Source of the DNA: Litoribacillus peritrichatus
GTDB taxonomy: Bacteria > Pseudomonadota > Gammaproteobacteria > Pseudomonadales > Litoribrevibacteraceae
Assembly: GCF_039537985.1 (NCBI RefSeq)
Contig: NZ_BAABBN010000015.1
Coordinates: 248,001-312,000, forward strand
Length of the DNA: 64,000 bases
Reading direction: 5' to 3'
The notes under the pieces are model-generated. The model did no database searches. It was not told where the DNA came from and saw only the letters and a list, made by a program, of their open reading frames with translations. This document shows positions 18,722 to 27,574 of this stretch, piece by piece. Numbering within the stretch: position 1 is the first letter of the stretch; each line of letters opens with the position of its first letter. The position numbers and the translations under genes were made by a program.

Positions 18722-19756
18722 ATGAGGGTGCTAGTGATACAAAGATTGATCTCGATTTGTGCTCTATGGGGGCTTGGGTTTTTCACTGTTGCAGCATATG
18801 CAACGGATGTGAGCGATGCATATGACGGCGTTGTCGGCAGTGTGGTTATGATTAAAACCGAGGAGCATAAAAAACAGTTTTCCAAATTTGGCATTGTTGA
18901 AAAAAAGATGAATGAACTGGGCTCTGGGGTCTTGATTGATCAAAAAGGTTTGGTGCTGACGGCGTCTCATATAGTCAACATTGCCGATAAAATTGAAGTG
19001 GAATTTTCTTCGGGAGAAAAAACGTCAGCCAACGTCATCAGCAGTTCCTATTTGGCCGACGTGGCATTGATCCAACTTGATTCCGTACCGGAATCCGCCG
19101 TGGTTGCTAAAGTGGGTGACTCCAACAAGCTCAGGGTTGGCCAGGAAATCTTTGTGGTCGGCGCGCCTTATGGTTTAGGTTACAGCTTGTCGGTTGGCAA
19201 CGTCAGTGGTCGTAGAGTATACGATGACCTGATCTCTATGGAGTTTATTCAGACCGACGCTGCGATTAACTCCGGGAACTCAGGTGGCCCGATGTTTAAT
19301 ACTTCAGGAGAGCTGGTGGGAATCGTCAGCCATATTCGCTCACGCTCAGGAGGAAATGAAGGCTTGGGATTTGTGGCCAGCATCGACATGATTCAGGACT
19401 TAATTCTGAATCAGCCAAATTCATGGATTGGTGCTGATATTATTCCGATCAAAGGTGAATTGGCCAGGGCTTTGAATGTCCCTCACCGCCAGGGCTTGCT
19501 GGTTCAGCGGGTTGCAAAGGGATCTCCGGCGGAACAGCTTGGACTTCAGGCGGGAATACTGCCCGTGAAAATTCCGGGTGCGGCCGATATTTTCATTGGT
19601 GGCGATGTCATTGTTCAGGTCGGGCCGTATCCGATCCATGTTTCGAAAGATGGCTTCTTGAATGTACGTCAGTATTTATCGAATCGCTCTGAACCTCTTC
19701 AGCTGACGGTCTGGAGAGGTGGTGAGTGGGTCACTTTGTATGGGGCAGACCAGTAA
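18722..19756 (+). CDS. Exported S1C (DegP/HtrA-like) serine protease
   Basis: A 344-residue protein with a signal peptide (cleavage near AYA-TD, residue 27). The trypsin-like domain has the catalytic triad in order: His83 in TASHIVN, Asp113 in YLADVALIQLD and Ser187 in NSGNSGGPMFN. A C-terminal PDZ-like domain follows (about residues 240-340; GLLVQRVAKGSPAEQLGLQAG). It resembles DegS/DegP-type periplasmic proteases but has an insert after the first strand and no N-terminal membrane anchor. It lies between recA and recX and ends one base before the recX ATG, so it is probably cotranscribed with recX. Substrate unknown. Confidence 0.88.
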   Translation: MRVLVIQRLISICALWGLGFFTVAAYATDVSDAYDGVVGSVVMIKTEEHKKQFSKFGIVEKKMNELGSGVLIDQKGLVLTASHIVNIADKIEVEFSSGEKTSANVISSSYLADVALIQLDSVPESAVVAKVGDSNKLRVGQEIFVVGAPYGLGYSLSVGNVSGRRVYDDLISMEFIQTDAAINSGNSGGPMFNTSGELVGIVSHIRSRSGGNEGLGFVASIDMIQDLILNQPNSWIGADIIPIKGELARALNVPHRQGLLVQRVAKGSPAEQLGLQAGILPVKIPGAADIFIGGDVIVQVGPYPIHVSKDGFLNVRQYLSNRSEPLQLTVWRGGEWVTLYGADQ

Positions 19757-19757
19757 T

Positions 19758-20246
19758 ATGTTTCCCGAAACCGATCATCAGGATCTTTATAAACAAGCAA
19801 AACTGAAGGCGGTTGACTTATTGGCCAGGAGGGAGCAGAGCAGATTCGAGTTGAAATCCAAGCTCGCCCGAAATTCGGAGTTTTCGGAGGATCTGATCGA
19901 GGCTGTGCTTGAGGAGATGATGACGCTTGGCTATCAAAGTGATGCCCGGTTTACCGAGGTATTTATTAGGCATCGGGCAAACAGTGGTTATGGGCCGCTC
20001 AGGATTTCCAGAGAGTTATACGGAAAAGGTATTCCACAAGGCCTGTTTCGGGACGTTTCAGAACAAGAAGCTGTGGATTTTTTTGAGATAGCAGCGAAGT
20101 TATACGCCCGCAAATTTTCGCCGGATATCATCAAAGATTATAAAAGCTATCAAAAGAGCTTCAGGTATATGGCTAACCGGGGGTTCTCGTCAGAACATAT
20201 CCAGCACGCAAAAGATTTACTATTATCTTCCTGTGAGGGACAGTGA
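19758..20246 (+). CDS. recX: Regulatory protein RecX
   Basis: The 162-residue product fits RecX, which caps RecA filaments. The first three-helix repeat has LLARREQSRFELKSKLARN; the second has YQSDARFTEVFIRHRANSGYGPLRISREL. The ATG at 19758 is chosen; the open frame starts earlier at 19719 but that part overlaps the protease gene. RecX normally follows recA at once; here a protease gene and a recA terminator lie between, so recX is likely driven by a different promoter or by read-through. Confidence 0.92.
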   Translation: MFPETDHQDLYKQAKLKAVDLLARREQSRFELKSKLARNSEFSEDLIEAVLEEMMTLGYQSDARFTEVFIRHRANSGYGPLRISRELYGKGIPQGLFRDVSEQEAVDFFEIAAKLYARKFSPDIIKDYKSYQKSFRYMANRGFSSEHIQHAKDLLLSSCEGQ

Positions 20247-20334
20247 CATCAATAATTTCGTAATGAGTTCTCATGGAATCAGGGCAGGTCATACAGATTG
20301 ATGGTTTAGATGATTAAAAGGTTAGGATGATTGA

Positions 20335-21006
20335 ATGATGAAACCGGAACCTCAATCTACTTCCATTGTGCAGGCGGATCTGATCGTTTGTCAGGAGTGT
20401 GATGCTTTGGTGTCTATGCCTTATGAGGCGTTGAACGAGGGCAATAGTATGAGCTGCCCTCGGTGCGCAGGACACTTGATTAAACACTACAGAAATCGTT
20501 TGTTGCCTTCTTTGTTTATCTCGTTAAGTGGTCTTTTTTTATTTTTTCCTGCCAACTTTCTACCGGTAATGAGTTTGTCTGTTCTGGGAAACTCAGGCCA
20601 GAACACAATGGTAAAAGGGGTTTACCAATTAGCGGTGGATGGATATTGGTGGATGGCTTTTTTAGTGTTGTTTTGCAGTGTCTTGGTTCCGGGGCTGAAA
20701 TTTTTATTGGTTTTTATAATCAGTTTGAAAGCTTATTTCAAAATCTGGGGCAGGCCTTTGATACATGCGTTGAAGCTTTATCAAAAAATTGAAGTCTGGG
20801 GAATGCTGGATGTTTATTTGATCGCGATCTTGCTTTCTTACATCAAAATGACCGACATGGGGGATTTGATTCTTGATGTGGGATTGTTTTGTTTTATTGT
20901 TTTTTTATTGTTGGATGTCTTAGTCACTACCAGATTTGAACCCGGAGCAATATGGCGTCAGATTGACATCGAGGGGAAGGGATGGAGCCAGCTGAATCGA
21001 AAGTAA
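20335..21006 (+). CDS. PqiA-family membrane protein, first half-size copy
   Basis: A 223-residue protein with a four-cysteine zinc ribbon at the N terminus (Cys19, Cys22, Cys41, Cys44) and four membrane segments, matching one half of PqiA/LetA. PqiA and LetA in E. coli are about 420 residues with two such halves in one chain and work with MCE proteins PqiB and LetB in lipid traffic between the two membranes. Here the halves are separate genes; the second overlaps the end of this one by 25 bases. The three genes 20335-23955 form one operon. Confidence 0.85.
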   Translation: MMKPEPQSTSIVQADLIVCQECDALVSMPYEALNEGNSMSCPRCAGHLIKHYRNRLLPSLFISLSGLFLFFPANFLPVMSLSVLGNSGQNTMVKGVYQLAVDGYWWMAFLVLFCSVLVPGLKFLLVFIISLKAYFKIWGRPLIHALKLYQKIEVWGMLDVYLIAILLSYIKMTDMGDLILDVGLFCFIVFLLLDVLVTTRFEPGAIWRQIDIEGKGWSQLNRK

Positions 21007-21647
21007 GGATAAGGTCTGCAATACAATCAAATGTGGTTGGTTGTTCTGTGTGCCAAAAAGTGTTGCGCATGCCGCAAGGTTACAATCAGGCCAGATGCAG
21101 TTTGTGTGGCTCGAAGGTATTTTATCGTAAACCCCAAAGCTTTTCTCATACCATGGCCTTGGTTATAACCGGATTTATTTTGTTGATTCCGGCGAATGTC
21201 TATCCTGTAATGACTGTTTTGTACTTAGGCACGGCATCCACCGATACGATCATTTCAGGGGTGTTGTCATTAATAGATTACGGCATGTACGGCATTGCGC
21301 TGGTTGTTTTTATTGCCAGTGTTGCGGTGCCAGTCTTAAAGTTGTTCGGCATTTTATTTATGTTGTTGATTGTCCATTTTCAAATGCCTTTGGATAAAAA
21401 ACAAAGTGCTCAGGCGTACCGTGTGATTGAATTGATTGGAAAATGGTCGATGCTTGATTTGTTTGTGGTATCTATTCTTGTCACGTTGGTGAACCTGGAT
21501 GCAATAGCGACGATAAGCGCAGGGGCTGGAGCAACTGCATTTTCGGCGGTGGTTGTGGTGACAATGATCGCAGCGCATTCTTTTGACCCACGCTTGATTT
21601 GGGATCTGGAAGTGAAGCCTCAAAATAACCATCTTACAGGTGAGTAA
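20982..21647 (+). CDS. PqiA-family membrane protein, second half-size copy
   Basis: A 221-residue protein with a zinc ribbon (Cys21, Cys24, Cys39, Cys42) and four membrane segments, equal to the second half of PqiA/LetA. The ATG at 20982 lies inside the end of the previous gene. The stop at 21645-21647 is just before the start of the MCE gene. Together with its neighbour it should form the inner-membrane part of an MCE lipid transport system. Confidence 0.85.
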   Translation: MEPAESKVRIRSAIQSNVVGCSVCQKVLRMPQGYNQARCSLCGSKVFYRKPQSFSHTMALVITGFILLIPANVYPVMTVLYLGTASTDTIISGVLSLIDYGMYGIALVVFIASVAVPVLKLFGILFMLLIVHFQMPLDKKQSAQAYRVIELIGKWSMLDLFVVSILVTLVNLDAIATISAGAGATAFSAVVVVTMIAAHSFDPRLIWDLEVKPQNNHLTGE

Positions 21648-21651
21648 TGAC

Positions 21652-23955
21652 ATGGAAGAGAAAGAAACGATAGGTTCCGCCATTGTTCATCAAAAAGAAA
21701 GTGTGTCCATTTATTGGTTCTTGCCTTTTATTGCTTTGTTGATTGCGGGTTGGCTTGTTTATAAGAACTTTGTAGAAGGCGATATTGAAGTCAAAGTCCT
21801 TTTTGAGTCAGCCACAGGCTTGATTGAAGGCAAAACGGAATTGAAATACCAGGGAATGACGCTCGGTGTGCTGGATCGATATGAACTTGATCCTAAAGAT
21901 ATGAAAGGCGTGATTGCTACATTAAGGCTTAAATCCATTGCTAAGCCGTTACTGACCGAAAATAGTCAGCTTTGGTTGGTTAAACCGGAAGTTAATTTCA
22001 GTGGTGTGACCGGTTTGGAGACCTTGTTGTCAGGTAATTATATTCAGTTGTTATATAAAGAAGGACTGCCAACGAGAAACTTTGTTGCCTTGTCCGAGCC
22101 TCCTTTGATTCCGCAGAGTGACAAAGGCTTGGAGTTGACGTTGATCAGTGATCGGTTAGGGTCAGTGGTGCGTGGCGCGCCTGTTTCGCATCGCCGTATT
22201 GAAGTGGGTGAAGTGGTGGATTATCACTTCGATGAGGGATACAAAAAAGTCGCCATTAAAGTTTATATACAACCAGAGTTTGTGGATGTGATCAACGCGT
22301 CAACGCGCTTTTGGGAAAGCAGCGGGGTGGCTTTTACTGGTGATTTTTCGGGTTTTAAAGTCAAAATGGACTCTTTGGCTTCTTTGATTACCGGAGGCAT
22401 TTCTTTTGATACACCGGATCGCAAAGCATCGGACGATGAAAGTGTTCAGGATGGTCATCGTTTTACATTGTTTGATGATTATGAAAAGGCCCATACGGGA
22501 ATTTTGGTGTATGTGAAATTTAAAACAGCCAAAGGCTTAAAGGTAGGAAAAACAGAAGTTCAGTATAAAGGGGTAACGGTTGGTCGTGTTATTGATGTAA
22601 AGCCGACAGCAGATTTGGATGGCATGATTGCTACGATTTCAATGGACCCAAGAACAGAACCGGCGTTGAATGAGAATTTACGTTTTTGGTTACCCAGACC
22701 AAAACTGAGTTTAAACGAAATTTCTGGACTCGAAACCATTTTGGGGCCAGGGATCATAGAAATTGACTCTGAACTGGAAGGCAAGCCGGAACGAAATTTT
22801 GTGGCTCTGTCGGAAGCCCCCCGAAAGAACAGGAATGAGCCGGGGTTGCACATCACTCTGGTTGCACAGGATCTTAAGTCCATTGAACGAGGTACTGATA
22901 TTTTATATCGCAATATATCAATTGGTTCCGTGCAGGGGTTTGATTTTTCGAAAGATCACCAAGCCGTGTATGTGGATGTTTTTGTCAAACCGGCATATCA
23001 ACACTTGGTGAAAAAAGACAGTCGCTTCTGGAATGCCGGGGGACTGAGTATTCATGGCGGCTTACAAGGACTGAAAATACAGTCCCCTTCTGTGAAAACC
23101 ATTTTATCTGGAGGCATAGAGTTGTACACGCCTTCAACCAGTCTTGCCAAACATGCTAAATCTGGCCAAAAATTTGTCTTACATGAAGATTATGACAGTG
23201 CGCACTCCGAAGGTATAAAAATTAAGATTGCTTTTAAATCCGGTGATGGACTGCAGGTTGGTACCAAATTGAAATACCTCGGGATAAATGTTGGTTCAGT
23301 AACAGACGTTGTGCTGAATGATGCATTGGATGGTGTGACCGTGATTGTGGATTTGAACTCTTCGGCCGAGCAGCTTGCTCGTTCAGGCAGTCAGTTTTGG
23401 CTGGTCAAACCTGAATTAAGCTTGGTGAAAACCACAAACCTGGAGACGTTGGTTACGGGTAAATACATTAATGTTTCTCCTGGCTCAGGCGCACAGCAAA
23501 CTGAGTTTGTAGGTTTAGAGTCCAAACCTGTGCAAGAAGAGAAATCAAAAGGCCTGAATATTGTGATTGTGACAGAGCGGTTAGGTTCTCTTAAGCCTGG
23601 GGTGAAGGTGTTATATCGTGATGTTCCTGTGGGCGAAGTAACTGCATTTTCTTTGGCTGAAAAAGCAAATGAAGTTGAAGTTTTTATCAATATTGAAGAT
23701 AAGTTCGCCCCGTTGGTTCGTCAAAATTCAGTATTTTGGAATGCCAGTGGTATAGGCATGGATTTCAGTTTATTTGGTGGAGCAAAGATTAAGACATCGT
23801 CGTTGGAGTCCATTTTGGAGGGCGGCATTGCTTTTGCTACGCCGCCAGAAAGTAAAATGGGGGATGCCGTCGGTCATGGTTACAGATTTCGGTTATTTCC
23901 TGAAGTGAACGAGCGCTGGCTAAGTTGGAAGCCGGAAATCTCTTTGAAAAGATGA
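21652..23955 (+). CDS. MCE-domain lipid transport protein with six MCE domains (PqiB/LetB-like)
   Basis: The 767-residue protein has one N-terminal membrane anchor (IYWFLPFIALLIAGWLVY) and six successive MCE domains. Their starts are recognised at IEVKVLFESATGLIEGKTEL, LELTLISDRLGSVVRG, VYVKFKTAKGLKVGKTEV, LHITLVAQDLKSIERG, IKIAFKSGDGLQVGTKL and LNIVIVTERLGSLKPG. Odd and even domains form two alternating subtypes, which suggests duplication of a two-domain unit. In E. coli PqiB has three and LetB seven MCE domains, stacked as hexamer rings forming a tube across the periplasm. The ATG at 21652 with AGGTGAG eight bases before it is preferred to the GTG at 21640 that overlaps the previous stop. 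Confidence 0.88.
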   Translation: MEEKETIGSAIVHQKESVSIYWFLPFIALLIAGWLVYKNFVEGDIEVKVLFESATGLIEGKTELKYQGMTLGVLDRYELDPKDMKGVIATLRLKSIAKPLLTENSQLWLVKPEVNFSGVTGLETLLSGNYIQLLYKEGLPTRNFVALSEPPLIPQSDKGLELTLISDRLGSVVRGAPVSHRRIEVGEVVDYHFDEGYKKVAIKVYIQPEFVDVINASTRFWESSGVAFTGDFSGFKVKMDSLASLITGGISFDTPDRKASDDESVQDGHRFTLFDDYEKAHTGILVYVKFKTAKGLKVGKTEVQYKGVTVGRVIDVKPTADLDGMIATISMDPRTEPALNENLRFWLPRPKLSLNEISGLETILGPGIIEIDSELEGKPERNFVALSEAPRKNRNEPGLHITLVAQDLKSIERGTDILYRNISIGSVQGFDFSKDHQAVYVDVFVKPAYQHLVKKDSRFWNAGGLSIHGGLQGLKIQSPSVKTILSGGIELYTPSTSLAKHAKSGQKFVLHEDYDSAHSEGIKIKIAFKSGDGLQVGTKLKYLGINVGSVTDVVLNDALDGVTVIVDLNSSAEQLARSGSQFWLVKPELSLVKTTNLETLVTGKYINVSPGSGAQQTEFVGLESKPVQEEKSKGLNIVIVTERLGSLKPGVKVLYRDVPVGEVTAFSLAEKANEVEVFINIEDKFAPLVRQNSVFWNASGIGMDFSLFGGAKIKTSSLESILEGGIAFATPPESKMGDAVGHGYRFRLFPEVNERWLSWKPEISLKR

Positions 23956-24018
23956 ACACACTGGTCGATCTGGGACTATACTGATCACATCATCAATAGC
24001 TATCTGGAGAAGGAACTG

Positions 24019-24195
24019 ATGTCTGAAAGTTTGTTGAGCCTGAAAGATGTGGCGGATAAGTTGGGTGTTTCTGAATTTACGGTTAAGCGTTATGCCAAGG
24101 AAAACTTGATTGCTTCAGTAAAAGAGGCTGGTCAGTTTAAGTTTAGGCAGGAAGATGTGGATAAATACATCGAGATCACTAATCAATTGAAGTGA
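24019..24195 (+). CDS. Small helix-turn-helix protein (MerR/excisionase-like fold)
   Basis: A 58-residue protein beginning MSESLLSLKDVADKLGVSEF and ending ITNQLK. The residues LKDVADKLGVSEFTVKRYAK form a winged-helix DNA-binding motif like that of MerR-type HTH and Xis proteins. GGAGAAGGA lies six bases before the ATG, a strong ribosome-binding site. It follows the MCE gene by 63 bases on the same strand and a perfect 8-bp hairpin follows it. No integrase or phage gene is near, so a chromosomal regulator is more likely than an excisionase. Target unknown. Confidence 0.75.
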   Translation: MSESLLSLKDVADKLGVSEFTVKRYAKENLIASVKEAGQFKFRQEDVDKYIEITNQLK

Positions 24196-24215
24196 CCTGT
24201 AATTCAGCGTGATCG

Positions 24216-24238
24216 GAGCCTGACTGCTATTCAGGCTC
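24216..24238 (+). terminator. Hairpin after the small HTH gene
   Basis: Perfect 8-bp stem GAGCCTGA/TCAGGCTC with a seven-base loop. No T run follows, so termination is uncertain. Confidence 0.45.
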
Positions 24239-24262
24239 TGAGCGGTTGTTCTGGTTCTGGGT

Positions 24263-24302
24263 GCTTACTTTGATTCTGGACAGTTATTTTGATTCTGAAC
24301 AG

Positions 24303-24325
<23 letters not shown>
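24263..24325. repeat. Degenerate 19-bp tandem repeat overlapping the end of the TonB-like gene
   Basis: Three and a half imperfect copies of a 19-bp unit (for example 24281-24299 and 24300-24318, which differ at two positions). The last copies include the stop codon and final codons of the minus-strand gene. Confidence 0.7.
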
Positions 24326-25382
<1,057 letters not shown>

Positions 25383-25586
25383 AGCGTTCCGTGCATATGC
25401 TGATTAAATGTTAATGGCATTCACGGGAATACAGAGGTTGTTCCCGCCTGCTGCTCTGAATAAGCGTAGTCAACTTACGGTGAAATACCCTCAATCTAAA
25501 TAACTAAAATTACGGGTTGATTATTGATCATTTATTTGTGAGACTCATACCAACTTTCATCTCATTAATCGCGTGACTTTGTAAAT

Positions 25587-25688
25587 ATGTCTGAATTCAA
25601 GATCGCCTTACAAAACAACCTGCTCCGCTCTGCGGCAGCAATGTGCGTGGCCGTCCGCTGGATTAAGGTAGGATTTGCGGTGACTTAG
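25587..25688 (+). CDS. Possible 33-residue leader peptide before an attenuator
   Basis: An ATG frame begins MSEFKIALQNNLLRSAAA and ends ...KVGFAVT at TAG 25686-25688. It stops 27 bases before a Rho-independent terminator that precedes the EamA transporter gene. There is no clear ribosome-binding site and no long run of one amino acid, so chance is a serious alternative. Confidence 0.2.
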   Translation: MSEFKIALQNNLLRSAAAMCVAVRWIKVGFAVT

Positions 25689-25714
25689 GCGAATGATGAA
25701 GTTATAGAATTCCC

Positions 25715-25746
25715 GAAAACCGCAGATTCAGACTGCGGTTTTTTGT
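25715..25746 (+). terminator. Orphan terminator upstream of the EamA gene
   Basis: Stem AAAACCGCAG paired with CTGCGGTTTT around a seven-base loop, then a T run. No plus-strand gene of normal size ends before it, so it ends either a small RNA or an attenuated leader of the transporter gene 63 bases downstream. Confidence 0.8.
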
Positions 25747-25808
25747 TTTCGTTGTCTTATTTTGTTGTTTTCCGGGGTTGAATTTTATTTTCAATATCGG
25801 AGGCAATC

Positions 25809-26825
25809 ATGTCTGTCGCAATGGCCTATTTAACGGTCATCATTGTTTGGACGACCACCCCCTTAGGGGTTACCTGGAGCAGTGAAACTGTTTCTCCCAC
25901 CTTGGCTATTTTCAGTCGAATGGTTTTGGCCGCTGGTTTGGGCTGGGGACTGTTTCGAATGTCAGGTGGCTCGGTTTCGTGGAAGCGATCGGCTGTCCAA
26001 AAGTACCTGTCTGCAGACGTTGGTATTGTGCTCGCGATGTACGCAACTTATCAGGGGGCGGGCTTGATCCCGAGTGGCCTGATATCTGTGATTTACGGTT
26101 TGTCTCCGATGATTTCAGCGCTGTTTGGCCAATGGTTATCGGATGAGGAAGCGCTGCCAGCTTACCGTTGGGTTGCTTGCATTATTTCGCTGTTTGGCTT
26201 GTTGACTATTTTTGGCCAGGGTTTGGTTTTGAGTTCTGAGGCCTTGGTTGGCGTGTTGTGGCTGTTATTGGCGGTCACTTTATTCAGTTTGAGTGGCGTG
26301 CTGGTGAAGCGAAGTACTCATCAAAATGGTTTTGTGGAACAAACGGTGGGGTCGCTCATTTGCTCTGTGCCTTTATTGGCGGTTATCTTTGGAATGGAGG
26401 TGCTGAAAGGTTATGTGCTGAATGGTTCCGCTGTGACGATAGAAGGAATGACTGCCGCTGTGGATGCTATGTCGGTGAAGTCATTATCAGCCATCTTATA
26501 TTTGGCGACCATGGGGTCTTTGGTCGGTTTTATGTGCTATTTCTACGTGCTTTCAAAAATGTCGGCCAGCAAAGTAGCGCTTGTGACCTTGATTACACCT
26601 GTCATGGCGTTGACTGTTGGGCACTTGGTCAATGACGAAGTAGTTAGTGGAATGACCATATTAGGGACTGCGTTGATTTTGTTGTCGTTAGTGCTCTTTA
26701 ATTGGGGGGCTTCGATTCGGCGATGGATACGGCTCTATGGTTCTGATCAAAGTTCTGCAAAAAAGGAACCTCGGCAAACGCTGGACGATAATAGCAAAGC
26801 AAAGGCTGAAGCTTTAATCAGCTAA
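25809..26825 (+). CDS. EamA-family (DMT superfamily) transporter
   Basis: The 338-residue protein has ten hydrophobic segments in two EamA repeats, the form of drug/metabolite transporters such as RhaT and YdcZ relatives that usually export amino acids or other metabolites. GGAGGC lies seven bases before the ATG. The C-terminal 35 residues are hydrophilic and cytoplasmic. It stands alone between a leader with a terminator and a bidirectional terminator shared with ytoQ. Substrate unknown. Confidence 0.85.
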   Translation: MSVAMAYLTVIIVWTTTPLGVTWSSETVSPTLAIFSRMVLAAGLGWGLFRMSGGSVSWKRSAVQKYLSADVGIVLAMYATYQGAGLIPSGLISVIYGLSPMISALFGQWLSDEEALPAYRWVACIISLFGLLTIFGQGLVLSSEALVGVLWLLLAVTLFSLSGVLVKRSTHQNGFVEQTVGSLICSVPLLAVIFGMEVLKGYVLNGSAVTIEGMTAAVDAMSVKSLSAILYLATMGSLVGFMCYFYVLSKMSASKVALVTLITPVMALTVGHLVNDEVVSGMTILGTALILLSLVLFNWGASIRRWIRLYGSDQSSAKKEPRQTLDDNSKAKAEALIS

Positions 26826-26835
26826 ATCGCGTTCC

Positions 26836-26882
26836 TTAAAACAAGAGCTTTTGAGTCTAATTCAAAAGCTCTTGTTCGTTTT
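26836..26882. terminator. Bidirectional terminator between the EamA gene and ytoQ
   Basis: Stem ACAAGAGCTTTTGA with TCAAAAGCTCTTGT (26841-26875), A-rich on the left and T-rich on the right. It separates two convergent genes. Confidence 0.85.
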
Positions 26883-27336
26883 AGGCTGGTAGTTGGTTGG
26901 TCATGATGTATTGAAGAATTTCAACCACTTGTTCTGGCGTCTCACACACGGCTTGGGCTGCAGCATCCACTTCTTTTAAGGGGTGCACAATTTCCGGGCC
27001 ATGCATTACGATCAAAGATTTGCCCAGCGCCGCTGCGTAGCCTGCATCGAAAGCAGCGTTCCATTGTTTGTATTTATCGCCGAAACGAACCACAACTATG
27101 TCGGCGTCAGAGATCAGCTTGCGCGTTCTCAATCCGTTGATTTTTGATGCTTTATGGTCTTTCCAGAAGTTGTTTTCTTCTGATCCAAGAATACGGTCTC
27201 CGCAGTCATCACTGTCTGCATGGCAAGTGTTTGGTGCGGTAAGCGTTACTTCCAACCCGGCTTTAGCAACACCTGCTTCGATGGTTTCGCGCCAGTTAGA
27301 ATGAATTTCACCCGACAGATACACGCTTAATTTCAT
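26881..27336 (-). CDS. YtoQ family protein
   Basis: The 151-residue protein matches the YtoQ family: it starts MKLSVYLSGEIHSNWRETIE and has TAPNTCHADSDDCGDRILG and the DADIVVVRFGDKYKQWNAAF stretch. The fold is related to nucleoside 2-deoxyribosyltransferases, but no activity is established for the family that I know of. The gene is single and convergent with the EamA gene. Confidence 0.85.
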   Translation of the reverse strand: MKLSVYLSGEIHSNWRETIEAGVAKAGLEVTLTAPNTCHADSDDCGDRILGSEENNFWKDHKASKINGLRTRKLISDADIVVVRFGDKYKQWNAAFDAGYAAALGKSLIVMHGPEIVHPLKEVDAAAQAVCETPEQVVEILQYIMTNQLPA

Positions 27337-27574
27337 TTGCTTTTCCTCATCAGCATTTTTGGTGCAAGGATGGAGTAAAAAAAGAATTCAGTCAAAAAGA
27401 AGTTTAGGGTTATTGGTTAAGGCCGTTATCAGGCTTGCTATGGAAATTATCGCTAAATAGCCTTGTTTAGTATGTGTGCAAGTGGGAATAAAACTTATAT
27501 ACTGCTTTGTTCACTGCCGACCGTAGAATTTTAGAATAAGATCGCTGAACACAGCGTCCGCCAATGGAAGTAAT

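Larger units (their letters stand above)
25383..25808 (+). other. Non-coding region between the divergent TonB-like and EamA genes
   Basis: This 426-base stretch holds three CCGC/GCGG base-pairing pairs (25625-25635, 25655-25680 and the terminator stem), a possible 33-codon frame at 25587-25688 and a terminator at 25715-25746, all on the plus strand and before the EamA gene. Nothing else was recognised. Confidence 0.6.

Noticed and set aside
24019..24195. The small HTH protein as an excisionase marking a mobile element
   Set aside because: No integrase, no attachment-site repeats and no phage genes nearby; gene order on both sides is chromosomal.
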